Source: Bugula neritina (lineage: Eukaryota; Bryozoa; Gymnolaemata; Cheilostomatida; Bugulidae). From it: a stretch of DNA of 64,000 nt. The notes under the pieces were generated by a model, which ran no database searches, had not been told where the DNA came from, and saw nothing but the letters and a program-made list of their open reading frames with translations. Numbering within the stretch: position 1 is the stretch's first letter; each line of letters begins with the position of its first letter. Below are positions 1-10,689 of the stretch, in pieces. Location: the NCBI GenBank assembly GCA_964035545.1, contig OZ037772.1, forward strand, positions 8,018,889-8,082,888, in the 5' to 3' direction. The position numbers and the translations under genes are program-made.

Positions 1-237
1 AATAATATGAAGGAGCATAGGGCAGAGATAGCTTTTTACAACACATACTTTAAATGATATTTTCTTTTATATAATCCAACAGATTTTTGACTTTTTTTCA
101 ACTTTGCTCAAGCCTACCTATCATAGCTAGTATTTACACTGAATTTCACACCGTGTTTTCATGCATGTGATATGTAATAAACCAATCAATCAATCTATCT
201 ATCAAATGCTTGATCAATCCATTGATGTTCTGATTAG

Positions 238-2386
238 GAGAGAGAGTTCAGAGGAATAGGAAGTATTGTCAGCTCGTGAGCAGGTTATCAAAGAGACTGA
301 AGGCATCAGAAGACAAGGAGAGAGAATTGACCACCTTCCTTGAAATAATCTTAGCAGAGCTAGGACGAGACTATTATGTCGATCTTATTATGGCGGTTAG
401 TCACTTACTGTAAATTTTACTGACCTTATAGCCATTTATCTTGTAGTAACTTACTTTATACTTACTTACTTTAGAGTTATACACGTTATTGTCACTTAGT
501 TTCTAGCTATTTATCTATATAATAGCTATTAGTTTGTCTTCTATTTACTTACTTTATCATAGCTTACCTTTTAGTTATACATGTACTTATCTCATAGTTA
601 CATACCTTATACTTTATTACCTTATAGCCACCTATCTTGTAGTCCCATTTAGTCATTAGCTTAACTTAGAGTCATTTATTCCAATTTACCTTATTTGTGT
701 TATAATAGTGGCATTATTATGTTAGATTAATGTTTTGCATTTTCTGCTTTTTAAATTTCTTACTTTAGTTTTATTTAAAGTTTAACCACCAATAATACTA
801 TAAGATTTTAAAGCCATGAGAATTTTAGAAAAACAAAATGCATGTAAATACCAAATAATGCAAATATAAATACTATTTTAATATAATCAAAATGATAAAA
901 TTTGTGCGTAAATAATTTGCCAGAAATTGCTTCATGCAGCTGTGCAAGTAAAATTAGTCTTTTTGTGATCATCATAACTAATAAGAACTCATTTAAAGTG
1001 GATATCTTCTTGAATTATAAAGTAGTTCATCTTTTCTAGATTGGTAATTAAGTTATGATTGTCATAACAAATAATATGGTTAAGGTTATAGCTTATTATA
1101 CAATGCAAATATGACTTCAGCACAATGTTGTGTTCTGTTTGTTCAGTGTATAGTCTTCACCAGTGATCTGATCTACGAGGCGATGTCTTTAGGGAACGTT
1201 CATCAAGCTATCGCATTAGAAGAAGCATGCACTAAGACTATTCAATCTTCCTATGGCAATGGTTTCCTCAATTGGATTTGGGTAAATATTCTTTAGTTTA
1301 CAAAACTTCAAACAAAAAAAGTTAAAACATGTTTTTAAACAGTTGGCTATTATTTTATGTTACAGTGTTACAGTGTAGCTGCTTAATTTTGTCAATATAA
1401 AGGAATAGTAAATTTGCATCAATTTTGCACAATGATAGTTTTTAACTTTAAATTTTGCTCTTGCAAATGTGCAAAATTTAAATAAAATGTTGATTATTTA
1501 GCACATGTGCAAAAATTCGAATTTCTAGTGTCAATTTTTTTTAAAATATAATTTTTGTTGCATGATGAATGTTGAAATACTTGAAAAAGTGTTGATAGCT
1601 CATGTCCTAGTTATTGTGTTTTCTCATCAACTTTTGTCGTTAAATTTTTAGAGAGCAATGAAAGCTGGATTGGACCCGTACAGTAATCCAAGGCAGTGTA
1701 ATTTGCCAGTGGGCAAACCCTCAGTGGAGGATTGTAGTAAAACAAACAGGCAACCATCTTCTGCGCTGAGCCCTGTTCATTGTAAACCTGGAACTAGACA
1801 AGTTACTTTGCCTGAAGAGCGTGCTCTCACTTATTGCTCACCACAGCAATCCACATCTCCTTCTAGGCCTGTAAGGGTGCCTACATCAGATGCTTGTTCA
1901 AAGCGAGCTTTATGTAGAGGTTCAAGAAGTCGTCCTCCATCGCCTCACTATTCTCCAGAGCGTCTGCCAAAACCAGTTCAGTCATCAAAACCCGTGCAAA
2001 GAGAATTAGCGCAATCACCACCAAAAGTGAAACAAACGATAGCTGAAAAAATTGCAGCCACGAGAAAGCCATCTAAGATCTTCAAAAAGAGGAAGTACTA
2101 TGACAAGCGCTGCCTAGAAGAAGATCATGATGAGATAGAGAAAGAGCTTCACGACATTAGTCATTGTGATTTGGGCAAGTTTTGTGGTGAAGACATTCTT
2201 GATTTGGAGCAACTCGTGAAAGCACTTGAGAAAACACACGGTGCCACACCGGTGCCAAGAAAGGACACGAGAGAATTGGATGAAAAGGTTTTAGACAGAG
2301 TTTCACGTTGGTTTGGAGTCAATCGAAGAGAACTTGGAGAGAATAGAGAAATGCTCAACTTTACATACTCTAACTGGACTTTTTAG
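238..2386 (+). CDS. Gene A: C-terminal part of an unrecognised tandem-family protein (5' end outside window)
   Basis: Three exons: 238-395, 1147-1281 and 1652-2386, with intron phases 1 (entering), 0 and 0. They encode about 342 residues ending at TAG. Function unknown. The first exon is 158 nt, exactly as long as the matching exons of genes B (15101-15258) and C (23290-23447), and shares their pattern Y..L...L, a helical stretch and a short hydrophobic end. The second exon ends in NWIW, like NGIW in gene B. The last exon is gene-specific: a Ser/Pro-rich part, a basic patch (KIFKKRKYYDKR) that could be a nuclear localisation signal, then an acidic, helical C-terminus. It is the most upstream of three paralogues; the earlier exons must lie left of the window. 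Splice sites follow consensus (tgattag/GA, GCG/gttagt, ttcag/TG, TGG/gtaaat, tttag/AG). The assignment to a family is seen in the sequence; any role is unknown. Confidence 0.75.
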
Positions 2387-2600
2387 TCATGTTCTTGAAA
2401 ATTATACTCGTTCATTCTGCAATGTAAACTGGTTTCTTTCCTAGCAAAGCTCTTTATAAAAGCCAATTGTTTGCTGTTGCTTTTTGTATTGTGATGCCTG
2501 TTAACCCACAAATATGCTTGCTTATAGTGTATTTTTTTGGTGTAAAAGAATTTTTTTTTCACATAAAAAGACTTTTTATGTATATGTTATAAGTATCATC

Positions 2601-2606
2601 AATAAA
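2601..2606 (+). other. Polyadenylation signal of gene A
   Basis: Canonical AATAAA 215 bp after the stop codon of gene A, in AT-rich sequence with no long reading frame. It marks a likely 3' end for A and separates it from gene D. Confidence 0.55.
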
Positions 2607-2858
2607 GTAAGGAATATCAAAAATTGTATGTATTTTTGAATTCTATTCAGTGTTTAGAATTGGTTTGCATTCATTTGGCCCCAATGCCTTTTTATTGAAT
2701 AGAATTAAGACATTGAAAATAAAATGCTGTTTATGATTTACAAGAAAACTGCAATGCTTAAGTAAATACTTTCTACACACATAATTTTATGAATATATTT
2801 GCTATAACTGCTTACATATATAGTGATTAGTCACAAGTTCTTATAGTTACTAGTTATT

Positions 2859-3204
2859 AGCCTAGGGCCACACTGTGCATATTTTCGCATGCGAAAATTG
2901 AAATCACGAGTAGCAAAGGTGTCCACTGTACGCGTTGAGAAAACATTCGCACTTGTCGCTCAGCATTCTCAACGCAAGTGCGAATCGTCTCTGTCGTCGT
3001 CACCTACTTGGCTGGTAGTTATTCAGCCAGCCCAATTTCTTTATTTTAGTGCTAAATTCCAGTAAATTGCGTTTTATTGAAAGCGAGTGCGATTTAAAAA
3101 TGAAAGCTTTGTTTATCACACATCAATGACGCTACAGTGGACACCTTTGCTACTTGTGGTTTCAATTTCCGCATGCGAAAATACGCACAGTGTGGCCCTA
3201 GGCT
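2859..3204. mobile_element. Non-autonomous DNA transposon (MITE) with about 72-bp terminal inverted repeats
   Basis: The left end (2859-2930, beginning AGCCTAGGGCCACACTG) is nearly the exact reverse complement of the right end (3133-3204, ending CAGTGTGGCCCTAGGCT). Inside is a second imperfect inverted segment with CG-containing words such as GCAAGTGCGAATCG, unusual in this CpG-poor AT-rich DNA. No transposase frame. Target-site duplication is not clear (flanks TTATT and TAATT). Family not identified. Confidence 0.8.
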
Positions 3205-3603
3205 TAATTGGTAGCTATTATTTAGTAGTTAGCGGTAATCAGTTGCCATTCACTCACAAAGTTGCTAGTTTGTTTTACTTTAATTTATTATTTTAACTGC
3301 TTGTTTAGTTACTAGTTACTTTCAGAATTACTAGTTAGATGTACTTTAATTGTAAGAAATAAGGTCAATAATATTTTGTGACCTATAAAGCTACCAAACC
3401 TTTAGACTCAAAGATAGCCAGCTTTAGACTATAGTTTTTATTTCAGTATTTACACACATTGCAAAAAATAAAGGAAGATTGAGAAAATGTTATTTTTTAA
3501 TCTTAACTTTTAGTTAGCAATGATTTTATAGCAATAAAACTGTAGTACATGTAAAAAGTAGCCTGGCTACTCAGTTGTACTTGATGTACATTGTAAAATA
3601 GTT

Positions 3604-3677
3604 TTGCCCCCACTGGGAATCAAACCCGAGTCCTCTGGCTTGCAAGCAAGTGTGCTACCATTACACCACGGAGGCTG
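3604..3677 (-). repeat. tRNA-derived SINE head, family 2
   Basis: Read on the minus strand it has a box A-like GTGTAATGGTAGCACAC, CTTGCTTGCAAGC in the anticodon region, and a box B-like GGGTTTGATTCCC. The same pattern recurs at 12486, 12724, 17803 and 19725. The anticodon arm does not fold as a normal 5+7 stem-loop, so this is a SINE head or tRNA pseudogene rather than a working tRNA. Confidence 0.6.
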
Positions 3678-4130
3678 CTGGGTAAACTTATCACTACATA
3701 CATGAAAATTAGCAACATGTTTTCTAATTTTGCTTGATTTTCTATGTTTTATCCTACCTAATTAATTTTTAGTAAATTCAAGTGTTACCTGAAGTTCAAA
3801 ACAAACAATAATAGCTTTGCTAAGTTTTATTACAAATGCTATAATTTTGAAGTCTATAAAATTGTCATGCACTGATAATTATTTTCAATAATTGAATTTT
3901 AGAACACCAATGAACAAATGGAATTTAAAAAATTAAATTTATGCAGAATTTTAAGTTTTAGGCTAAAAGCTATTTAAAATAGTTGCTTAAAAAATTTAGA
4001 TTTTTTAATTTGTAAAAACATAAAGAGCTTTAGTAAAATAGAAAAATAATTGTCATGAAAATGACCGAATACGTTTGCATAGAAATTAATGTTTTTCTCT
4101 TGCAAATGCTAACATACATCTGTGTAAGTA

Positions 4131-4332
4131 ATATCAGCTATAGCAGTAGCAGTAGCAGCAGTATCAGTAGTGGCAGTAGTAGCAGTAGTAGCAGCAGTAG
4201 TAGTAGCAGTAGTAGTTATAGTAGCAGTGGTAGTAGCAGTAGTAGTAGTACTAGTAGTATAGTAGCAGTAGTAGCAGCAGTAGTAGTAGCAGTAGTAGTT
4301 ATAGTAGCAGTTGTAGTAGTAGTAGCAGTAAT
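4131..4332 (+). repeat. AGC/AGT trinucleotide microsatellite
   Basis: About 200 bp of mixed AGT and AGC triplets with occasional TAT and GGT. It gives a poly-Ser/poly-Val pseudo-reading frame that is not a gene. Confidence 0.9.
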
Positions 4333-4755
4333 ATATTATATTCCTTAATTAACACATTTATGATACAAATAATAATTTAATAAGTGATCAATTAATATAA
4401 TATAGACATAACTCACTTTTTTTTCTAACCAAAGAATAAGAGGCAAAACTTTTTGGTGCAGTGTATTGCCAAACAACATTTAGTTGATATTAAATCACAG
4501 TTTGGTAATAAGCCCAATAAAAGTCATGTATTTTATCTTTATTAAAGTACTATAATTGAATTATCATTTCATGTTATATTCTTAGTTTGCTAGATACTAT
4601 ATTATTTATTTGCTTGCTGTGAACTTATTGCAATGTTTAATGAGAAAAAAGCAAATTTACTTGAAAATATAAAAGACATCAGAGATGCATATAGTGTGAG
4701 AAATTATTCACTATTATTGGTATTGTTATCTTTTATTAACATGTATTTACTGTAG

Positions 4756-7700
4756 ATCTTTATCAGCTCTATTAAAGGAGAAGATAAACCAATTTATAAA
4801 AAGAAGGTGCAAGGGTAAGCCACTTTTTCTACTCGTCTTACGATCCTGAATAACTGAGAGAGTATAACAAACAGTTGTAAACTGTAGAATTTTGTTTATG
4901 CCGCAGGTGTTGCAATTAAATTTAAAACTTTATTAATTTTATTTTTCTTTTATAATGAGTGACTTGAAGATTTTAGTAATAACTAGTTTGATATATATAG
5001 TAAAAATATAGATCAAAGGGAGCAGTCATGGCCTATAGGTTGATTTAATAACATAGCAAACACAAGGTCATCGGCTATCGGTAATGAAAGGGCATTTAAT
5101 TGGTCATATTTGCCTTAATGTCTAAATAGGGAAAATACTTCTATAGTCAACTTTAAACAACATTTCCATTAGGAGCTTTTGTAGGAATGGAGACGCGATT
5201 GAGTAAAATACAGATGAGAACAATTATCAGTCGTGAATTACAACTGTGATTTTAATACATCCTTCTAACAGCACATTCACAAGCATTGTGCTATCTTTCT
5301 TAAACATTAAAACCCAATGCAAACTTATAGGCCCCAAAAGAACTTCTTGATAAAAAAGTTCTATTAATCCTAAACATATAAGAGTGTATTAGGTTGATAT
5401 AAAACTTTCGCAAGTTTATAGTAACCATCTCTGTGAGAAGCCTCTGATGAAAAGTGTTTTTGTTGAAATCAGTCTAAGAGCTTTTTCATACCTGGAACCG
5501 AAGCAATTATGACTGTATGCTGTTCTTAGAATCACCAATGGTCTTTGACGGGGCTCAAACCCATGACCTTCGTGTTTACTAGGCAAATGCTCTAACCCCT
5601 AGATCACGGCTGCTCTCTATTAATATTGGGTACTATATACTGCATAACATTTAAATCAGCTACATATCAACAAATACATAGTTATGCTCTAGTTCCACAT
5701 TTTTATGATGCACAAAAGGAACTTCAACTGGTTTGCTAAGCTAAGAACTCTGTAAGTATTTTGTATTACTAATCATAAAATGTTTTACTGTAATTATAGA
5801 GTAAACTTTCTGTATATGGATCTTATTTATTACCAAAGAAAACACTCCAAGTCTTTATTATTCACTTCCATCACAAGAGATCCACATATCCCAGGCAATT
5901 ATCTGGTCACCACTACATGTGCACTCTACACTTTCAACCCAATGATGCCGAATAAAATTGAGCATATCTCAGGAGTCGAAGGTGAATGTGGCTACGAGGT
6001 TGGCGCAAAATCAAAATACAACCAGCCAATAGGAATTACCCAGTCTCCTGACAATCCTGATCATATCTGGCTGGCTGATAGCTGGAACTATTGTCTGCGA
6101 ATATTTGATCGTAAGGAAAAGAAGTCAAAAAAGCTCATGACGTTTTGTAGGGGTAAAGGAAACGTTGATGGTAGTATTCTTGGTGCCAGGGTGGGAATAA
6201 TTCGATTCCTCGAAAAAAGGTACGCTAATTGCCAAGAGCGGAGTTGTCAAGAGTTCTACATGTATGATGTTGATAGCCGCATGATAAAAAAGCTTATCAT
6301 TGCAATCCAAAAAAACAAGAATGAATATTGGAAGATAGTTACATTTTATGAAGCTGGCCACAGCGTAGGAGGGATAAAATTTGATTTCACTGGATCATAC
6401 ATCTACATATCCTATAAAAACAGAATCAGTAAAACAGATATGAAGACATTGAATTATACTTGGCTCATCAACACCTGGCACGGTGGATACACCGATGGAG
6501 ACTTCAGTTCTGGAAGGACTTCTGATCTCAAGCACATCGCTTTGATATCAAATGATTTACTTATCGTTGCGGATCATTCGAATCTGGTCCTCAGAGTTTT
6601 GGACCTTCCAAACAAGTATGTCACGTCAATTTGCATACCGCAAGAGGAGAATTACATCTTTACAAAAAATGGAAGAGTGGATAACTGTTTCCTTGACTAC
6701 CCGCTGGGTGTATACACGGATCCTAATTATGAGCTAGCTCTCTATATCTTCACAAGTTATCACATTCTCCAGATGAAGTACACAAGTAGGTTTTCTTATT
6801 TTGTCCGCACGTGTGTTCGTGTGTGTTGTGCGTGGTCGTGTGTGCTTTGTTTTATTTTGTTATCACACCAATTACTTTTGTTGCACACTAATTTATAAAA
6901 AGCAATATAAGAGTTCCCCGTGGCATGTCTCATTAACAAATAACACAAACTACCAAAGACATGTATTATTAGTTCAACAGTTTTGAGAGAACAGATTTGA
7001 AATAATGCTTTATAACAAAGCTAAATTATTACATTGCAGAAAATAGAATATCATTTATATTTAAATAATGTACATATTTTATGCAATGGCTTCAACCTCA
7101 TTTAGTTTGCTTGAGGAGCTCAATGAAGTAGGATTGCTTCTCTAGCATCGACTAATTTTAATTGTATTTGGCTTCTTTGTATGCCAGTAATATACTAATA
7201 GATGCTGATTGCACTGCTACTACTTTACAAGTCTATTGATTCTTTTGCTTGAACAGCTCATTGCAATTTTGCACACGTGCTTACAAAAAAACTTTCGCTA
7301 TTTTTACTTTTTACAATGCTGATGGAATTTTACAAAAAATTTTTTCAGGTTTTAATAATCTTGTATTTAATAGCAGCACTATTAATTTATAAATCACAAG
7401 TTAATGAAAACTAGTATCTACATATTTGTCTGACTTTTAGAGCCACCCCCAATTACAACAACTCCAACAACCACCCCAACCACAACACCCACAACCACAA
7501 CAACCACAACCACAACACCTACAACTACAACAACTACAACCACAAAGCGTACTACTACAACAACCACAACAACCACAACTACCACTACGACTACACCAAA
7601 ACCTACGACTACAAAGCGTACAACTACCAAACGTACAACAAAACCGACTTCTCCTTCTACCAAAGCCAAAACATCAACGAAAGATAAAATTGTAAAGCCT

Positions 7701-9309
7701 ACTCAATCCAGTCCTTTTTATTCTGAAACGACAGAAATATTTGGAAACAGGACGGATAATTCCAACACGACTGATCCAGTGGTTGGCCCAAACATTTTTG
7801 AGAAAGTGGCGACATTCTTGGGATTCTCGTTAAAAAAAGATTCATATTTATACGCAGCAATTGGTGGGGCGTGTCTCTTAACCTTCGGAGTAATTGCTTT
7901 CATTATACATAGATCCAACAGTAAGTCTTTCGTTTCATAAAACTTCTGTGTAGCATGGCCTGTCCACGATTAACTTTCTTCGTGTTTCCTCACAGAAGCT
8001 TATAGCAGCTACATCTCTGTGAGAACCCTCTAACAAAAAGGGTTTTTTAAAGCGGGCTAGGTACTTATTCATATGTGTCACTGGTGTGGTTATGACTGAA
8101 TGTTTTTCCAAACATCACCAATGACCTTTACTGAGATTTGAACACATGACTTTGTGTTCACTACGCCAACACTTTAGACTATGACCTCACTCACTACATC
8201 AAGTTCAAATCAGTATTTTTTTTTGATCAGTGTATAAAATTGGCAGTTGAAGCAATTGCTTAAGCTTGTAATTGTTTGGACAATTGTATTTGGTCAACAG
8301 GGCATCATAATTTACCATTATTTTGATGCAGGCGGTCGAAGTCGGAGACTTTTATACAGACCTCATCCAGGAAGTATCAGATCCTATGGAATCAGACCAG
8401 GTAACCACCCTTTGCTATGTTGAGGGTGCTACGAACCTTCCGGAAATAAACCTTATTGTGTTTGATCTTAGAACACAAGTTTTCCTGTAGCTTCTAGTCA
8501 TTTTTTCCAACAGATTAGCTGAATTTTGGTGAAAAGTTTCAGATTTTTGTACAAGTACTTGCGGCAACACCTGATGCAATAACACTTATGATTTATGATT
8601 TATAACTTATGGCTTTTGACTTATAACTTATGATTTACGCCCTATGACCTATTCCTTATGACTTATGACCTATAATTTATAACCTTTGACTTATGACCTC
8701 TGACTTATCACTTATGACCTATGACCTTTGACCTATGACCTCTGACTTATCACCTATGACTTATGATTCACGCCCTATGACCTATTTTTTATGACTTATG
8801 ACCTATAATTTATAACCTTTGGCTTATGACCTCTGACCTATGATCTATGACTTAAGACTCATGTGTATACTATAAAGAATCGCTAGTTTTTATACACACT
8901 CAATGGGGTTTCAGGTTTAAAATGAGTCATCCAATAAAATTATAGTATATGTGAGTCATTTCTGACGAATGATCTTTAAATGATCGACAATAAGAGCTCA
9001 GCAGCCACTTTATATAAACTTTAAAGCTCTCATCCCTGCTTCATTATCCTGTATAAAGATTTTTCTCAATCAATGAATCCTGCCTTACACTACTTTTTTA
9101 ACAAACTAGAGAGAATAACAAACGCTTATACAAAACTTTATCGCCAATTATATTTAGGAGATTTTGATTTGTTTGCGTTTCATCAACTTTAACCTTGGTA
9201 CAAAAAGTTTGTTTAATTTTTTAACTTTTTAGATGTACGTAGTTTGACAAGTCGTTCCTCATCAAAGTCAAGCAGATCTCGTAAATCTAGAAAGAAGTCT
9301 CGGAGGTAG
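4756..9309 (+). CDS. Gene D: NHL-like beta-propeller membrane protein with Thr-rich stalk (5' incomplete)
   Basis: Exons 4756-4814, 5800-6785, 7441-7920, 8332-8400 and 9233-9309 join in frame (1671 nt, 556 residues, TAG stop). Residues ~20-347 resemble NHL/SMP-type propeller blades: motifs such as QPIGITQSPDNPDHIWLADS and NDLLIVADHSNLVLRVLDL have the P.GI...IW.ADS.N..R pattern. Residues ~350-430 are almost pure Thr with Pro and KRT blocks, a mucin-like stalk likely O-glycosylated. NRT and NTT N-glycosylation sequons follow. Residues ~485-504 (AAIGGACLLTFGVIAFII) form one membrane span, then a basic Ser/Arg/Lys tail. I infer a type I surface protein with the propeller outside. The signal peptide exon was not found, so the start is open. 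It shares no similarity with genes A-C around it. Confidence 0.75.
5404..5617 (-). mobile_element. tRNA-derived SINE, family 1 (intron of gene D)
   Basis: On the minus strand it starts with a tRNA-like head (GCAGCCGTGATCTAGGGG, then GGGTTTGAGCCCC), passes through a conserved core (GGTGATTCTAAGAACAGCAT, CATAATTGCTTC) and ends in the family tail CTTGCGAAAG. It sits about 180 bp before the propeller exon of gene D. Confidence 0.8.
7993..8190 (-). mobile_element. tRNA-derived SINE, family 1 (diverged)
   Basis: Same core and tail order as the copy at 5404 but with more substitutions and a decayed tRNA head. It lies in the intron after the transmembrane exon of gene D. Confidence 0.65.
8577..8870 (+). 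repeat. Degenerate short tandem repeat (ACTTATGACCT-like)
   Basis: About 290 bp built from shuffled TGACTTATG, TGACCTATG and TGACCTTTG words of 10-12 bp. It is in the fourth intron of gene D. Confidence 0.8.
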
Positions 9310-10689
9310 GAGGTAGGTTTAGAAACCATTTTGAATGTAACTATGATATACATTGTGTAGGTCATAATCTTTGAATCTTTAAAGATTTGCTCTTTTTTAT
9401 CTCATCACACTCTAATAATAGTTTCATCCTTTTGATTTTCTGTAATCACAAAAGTAAATAATTAACTACAAAAGTTTAAATTATATTTCCTAATGCTGTC
9501 AAGCACCAGCATGAAATTTTTATTATGAAAAGTTGCATCTTAATATAATGAAAAAAAGAGCTAAAAAAAAACATTCCTTCTTAGATCTACCAACTCTCCT
9601 GTATATTTATTTGTAGAAGTATATTGTACCTATACATGTGCTCCACATGGCTGCTTTTCCAGACACGGTCACATGATCATCTGCAAATCATTAGCCATTC
9701 TATTGGCTTTTAGGCATGAGTCATACAAGCTTATAAATAACATGAGAAGACTTATTAAACTAATGATTGTATTGACTAGTTGACAGCCAATCAAGTTTGA
9801 GTATACCAGAAGTGTGCAAATCGTCTGGTAGCATACTCAATAGACAATTTTTATAGAAAGTGTATTATAGTTTGCAGTTATACTTTTTTTAAAAAATAAT
9901 CACTAATTACTAGAATTTTGTAGATGAGAGATGTTGACCTGTTGGTAAAAAACTCGAATAAACACTTATGCAACTGACTTTGTAAATATTTGACATTAAC
10001 ACTAGCGCTAGTTTACCTGTATTTACCTGAGCACTGTTACTCCAAGAGATGCCATTTTTTGAACATTTCACCATTATGAAAACTGCCTGTACTTTTTGTG
10101 ATGTTTTGGCACCTTTTCATTTCCATATATAATTTGTTTATTCATCTGATGTTTGTCCAATTCATTTCAAATAAAACAATTTATTTCCCCAAGATGTTCT
10201 TATACGTCATCTAAAAAATATTTGTTGTGCATAAGTTGTGAAAATGTATTTTAAAAATGCAATTCTCTGTTATCCATCGCTTTAACATATTAAATTTCTG
10301 TCATGTCATAAACTTGTAATTTTATATTTTATGATTTTGAACACTACAAATAAAATCTTAAAGTGAAACATACATAAAACAGTTTCTTGTTGGTGTATTA
10401 TAATTATGTTAACGATATTTTTCTTCGAGTTTAAAAATTCATGGAAATGATTTTCTATATATTCAGTTGTCTGTTATTTAGAAATTATTTTATTTCCATT
10501 TAAAGTAGCAGATGTGTAGTAACTTAATGATGCTCCTACCTAACCTAAATCTTACAGCACGTTCTCATTCCATGAATCAACTTATAGTATTTTTGAATAA
10601 AATATTTACAATGTTTATCAAATATTTCAAATTGTTGGAAAATGGTTTTACTTGAAATTTTTTAACAAAATAAGTAAAAGCAGCTCATA
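9310..10689. other. Gap between genes D and B
   Basis: AT-rich 3' flank of D and 5' flank of B. Possible AATAAA signals near 9957 and 10171 for D. No exon, structured RNA or clear repeat was seen. Gene B's promoter must lie at its right end, but no TATA or initiator stood out. Confidence 0.5.

Larger units (their letters stand above)
2607..4755. other. Gap between gene A and first recognised exon of gene D
   Basis: Holds an inverted-repeat transposon (2859-3204), a tRNA-like SINE head (3604-3677) and an AGC/AGT microsatellite (4131-4332). The rest is AT-rich with no supported exon. The missing 5' exon(s) of gene D, including its signal peptide, should be here. A short frame at 4632-4753 starts with ATG and has a hydrophobic stretch, but its stop codon is the TAG of the next splice acceptor and no in-phase donor is evident, so I did not use it. 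Confidence 0.5.

Noticed and set aside
2161-2358. Minus-strand frame over gene A last exon
   Set aside because: Shadow of the gene A coding exon, which is supported by phase-compatible splicing to upstream exons.
4632-4753. First exon of gene D with a signal-like hydrophobic stretch (NYSLLLVLLSFINMYLL)
   Set aside because: Its stop codon is the acceptor TAG of the next exon and no donor gives the required phase 0 join.
7418-7669. Minus-strand Val/Gly-rich frame
   Set aside because: Antisense shadow of the Thr-rich stalk exon of gene D.
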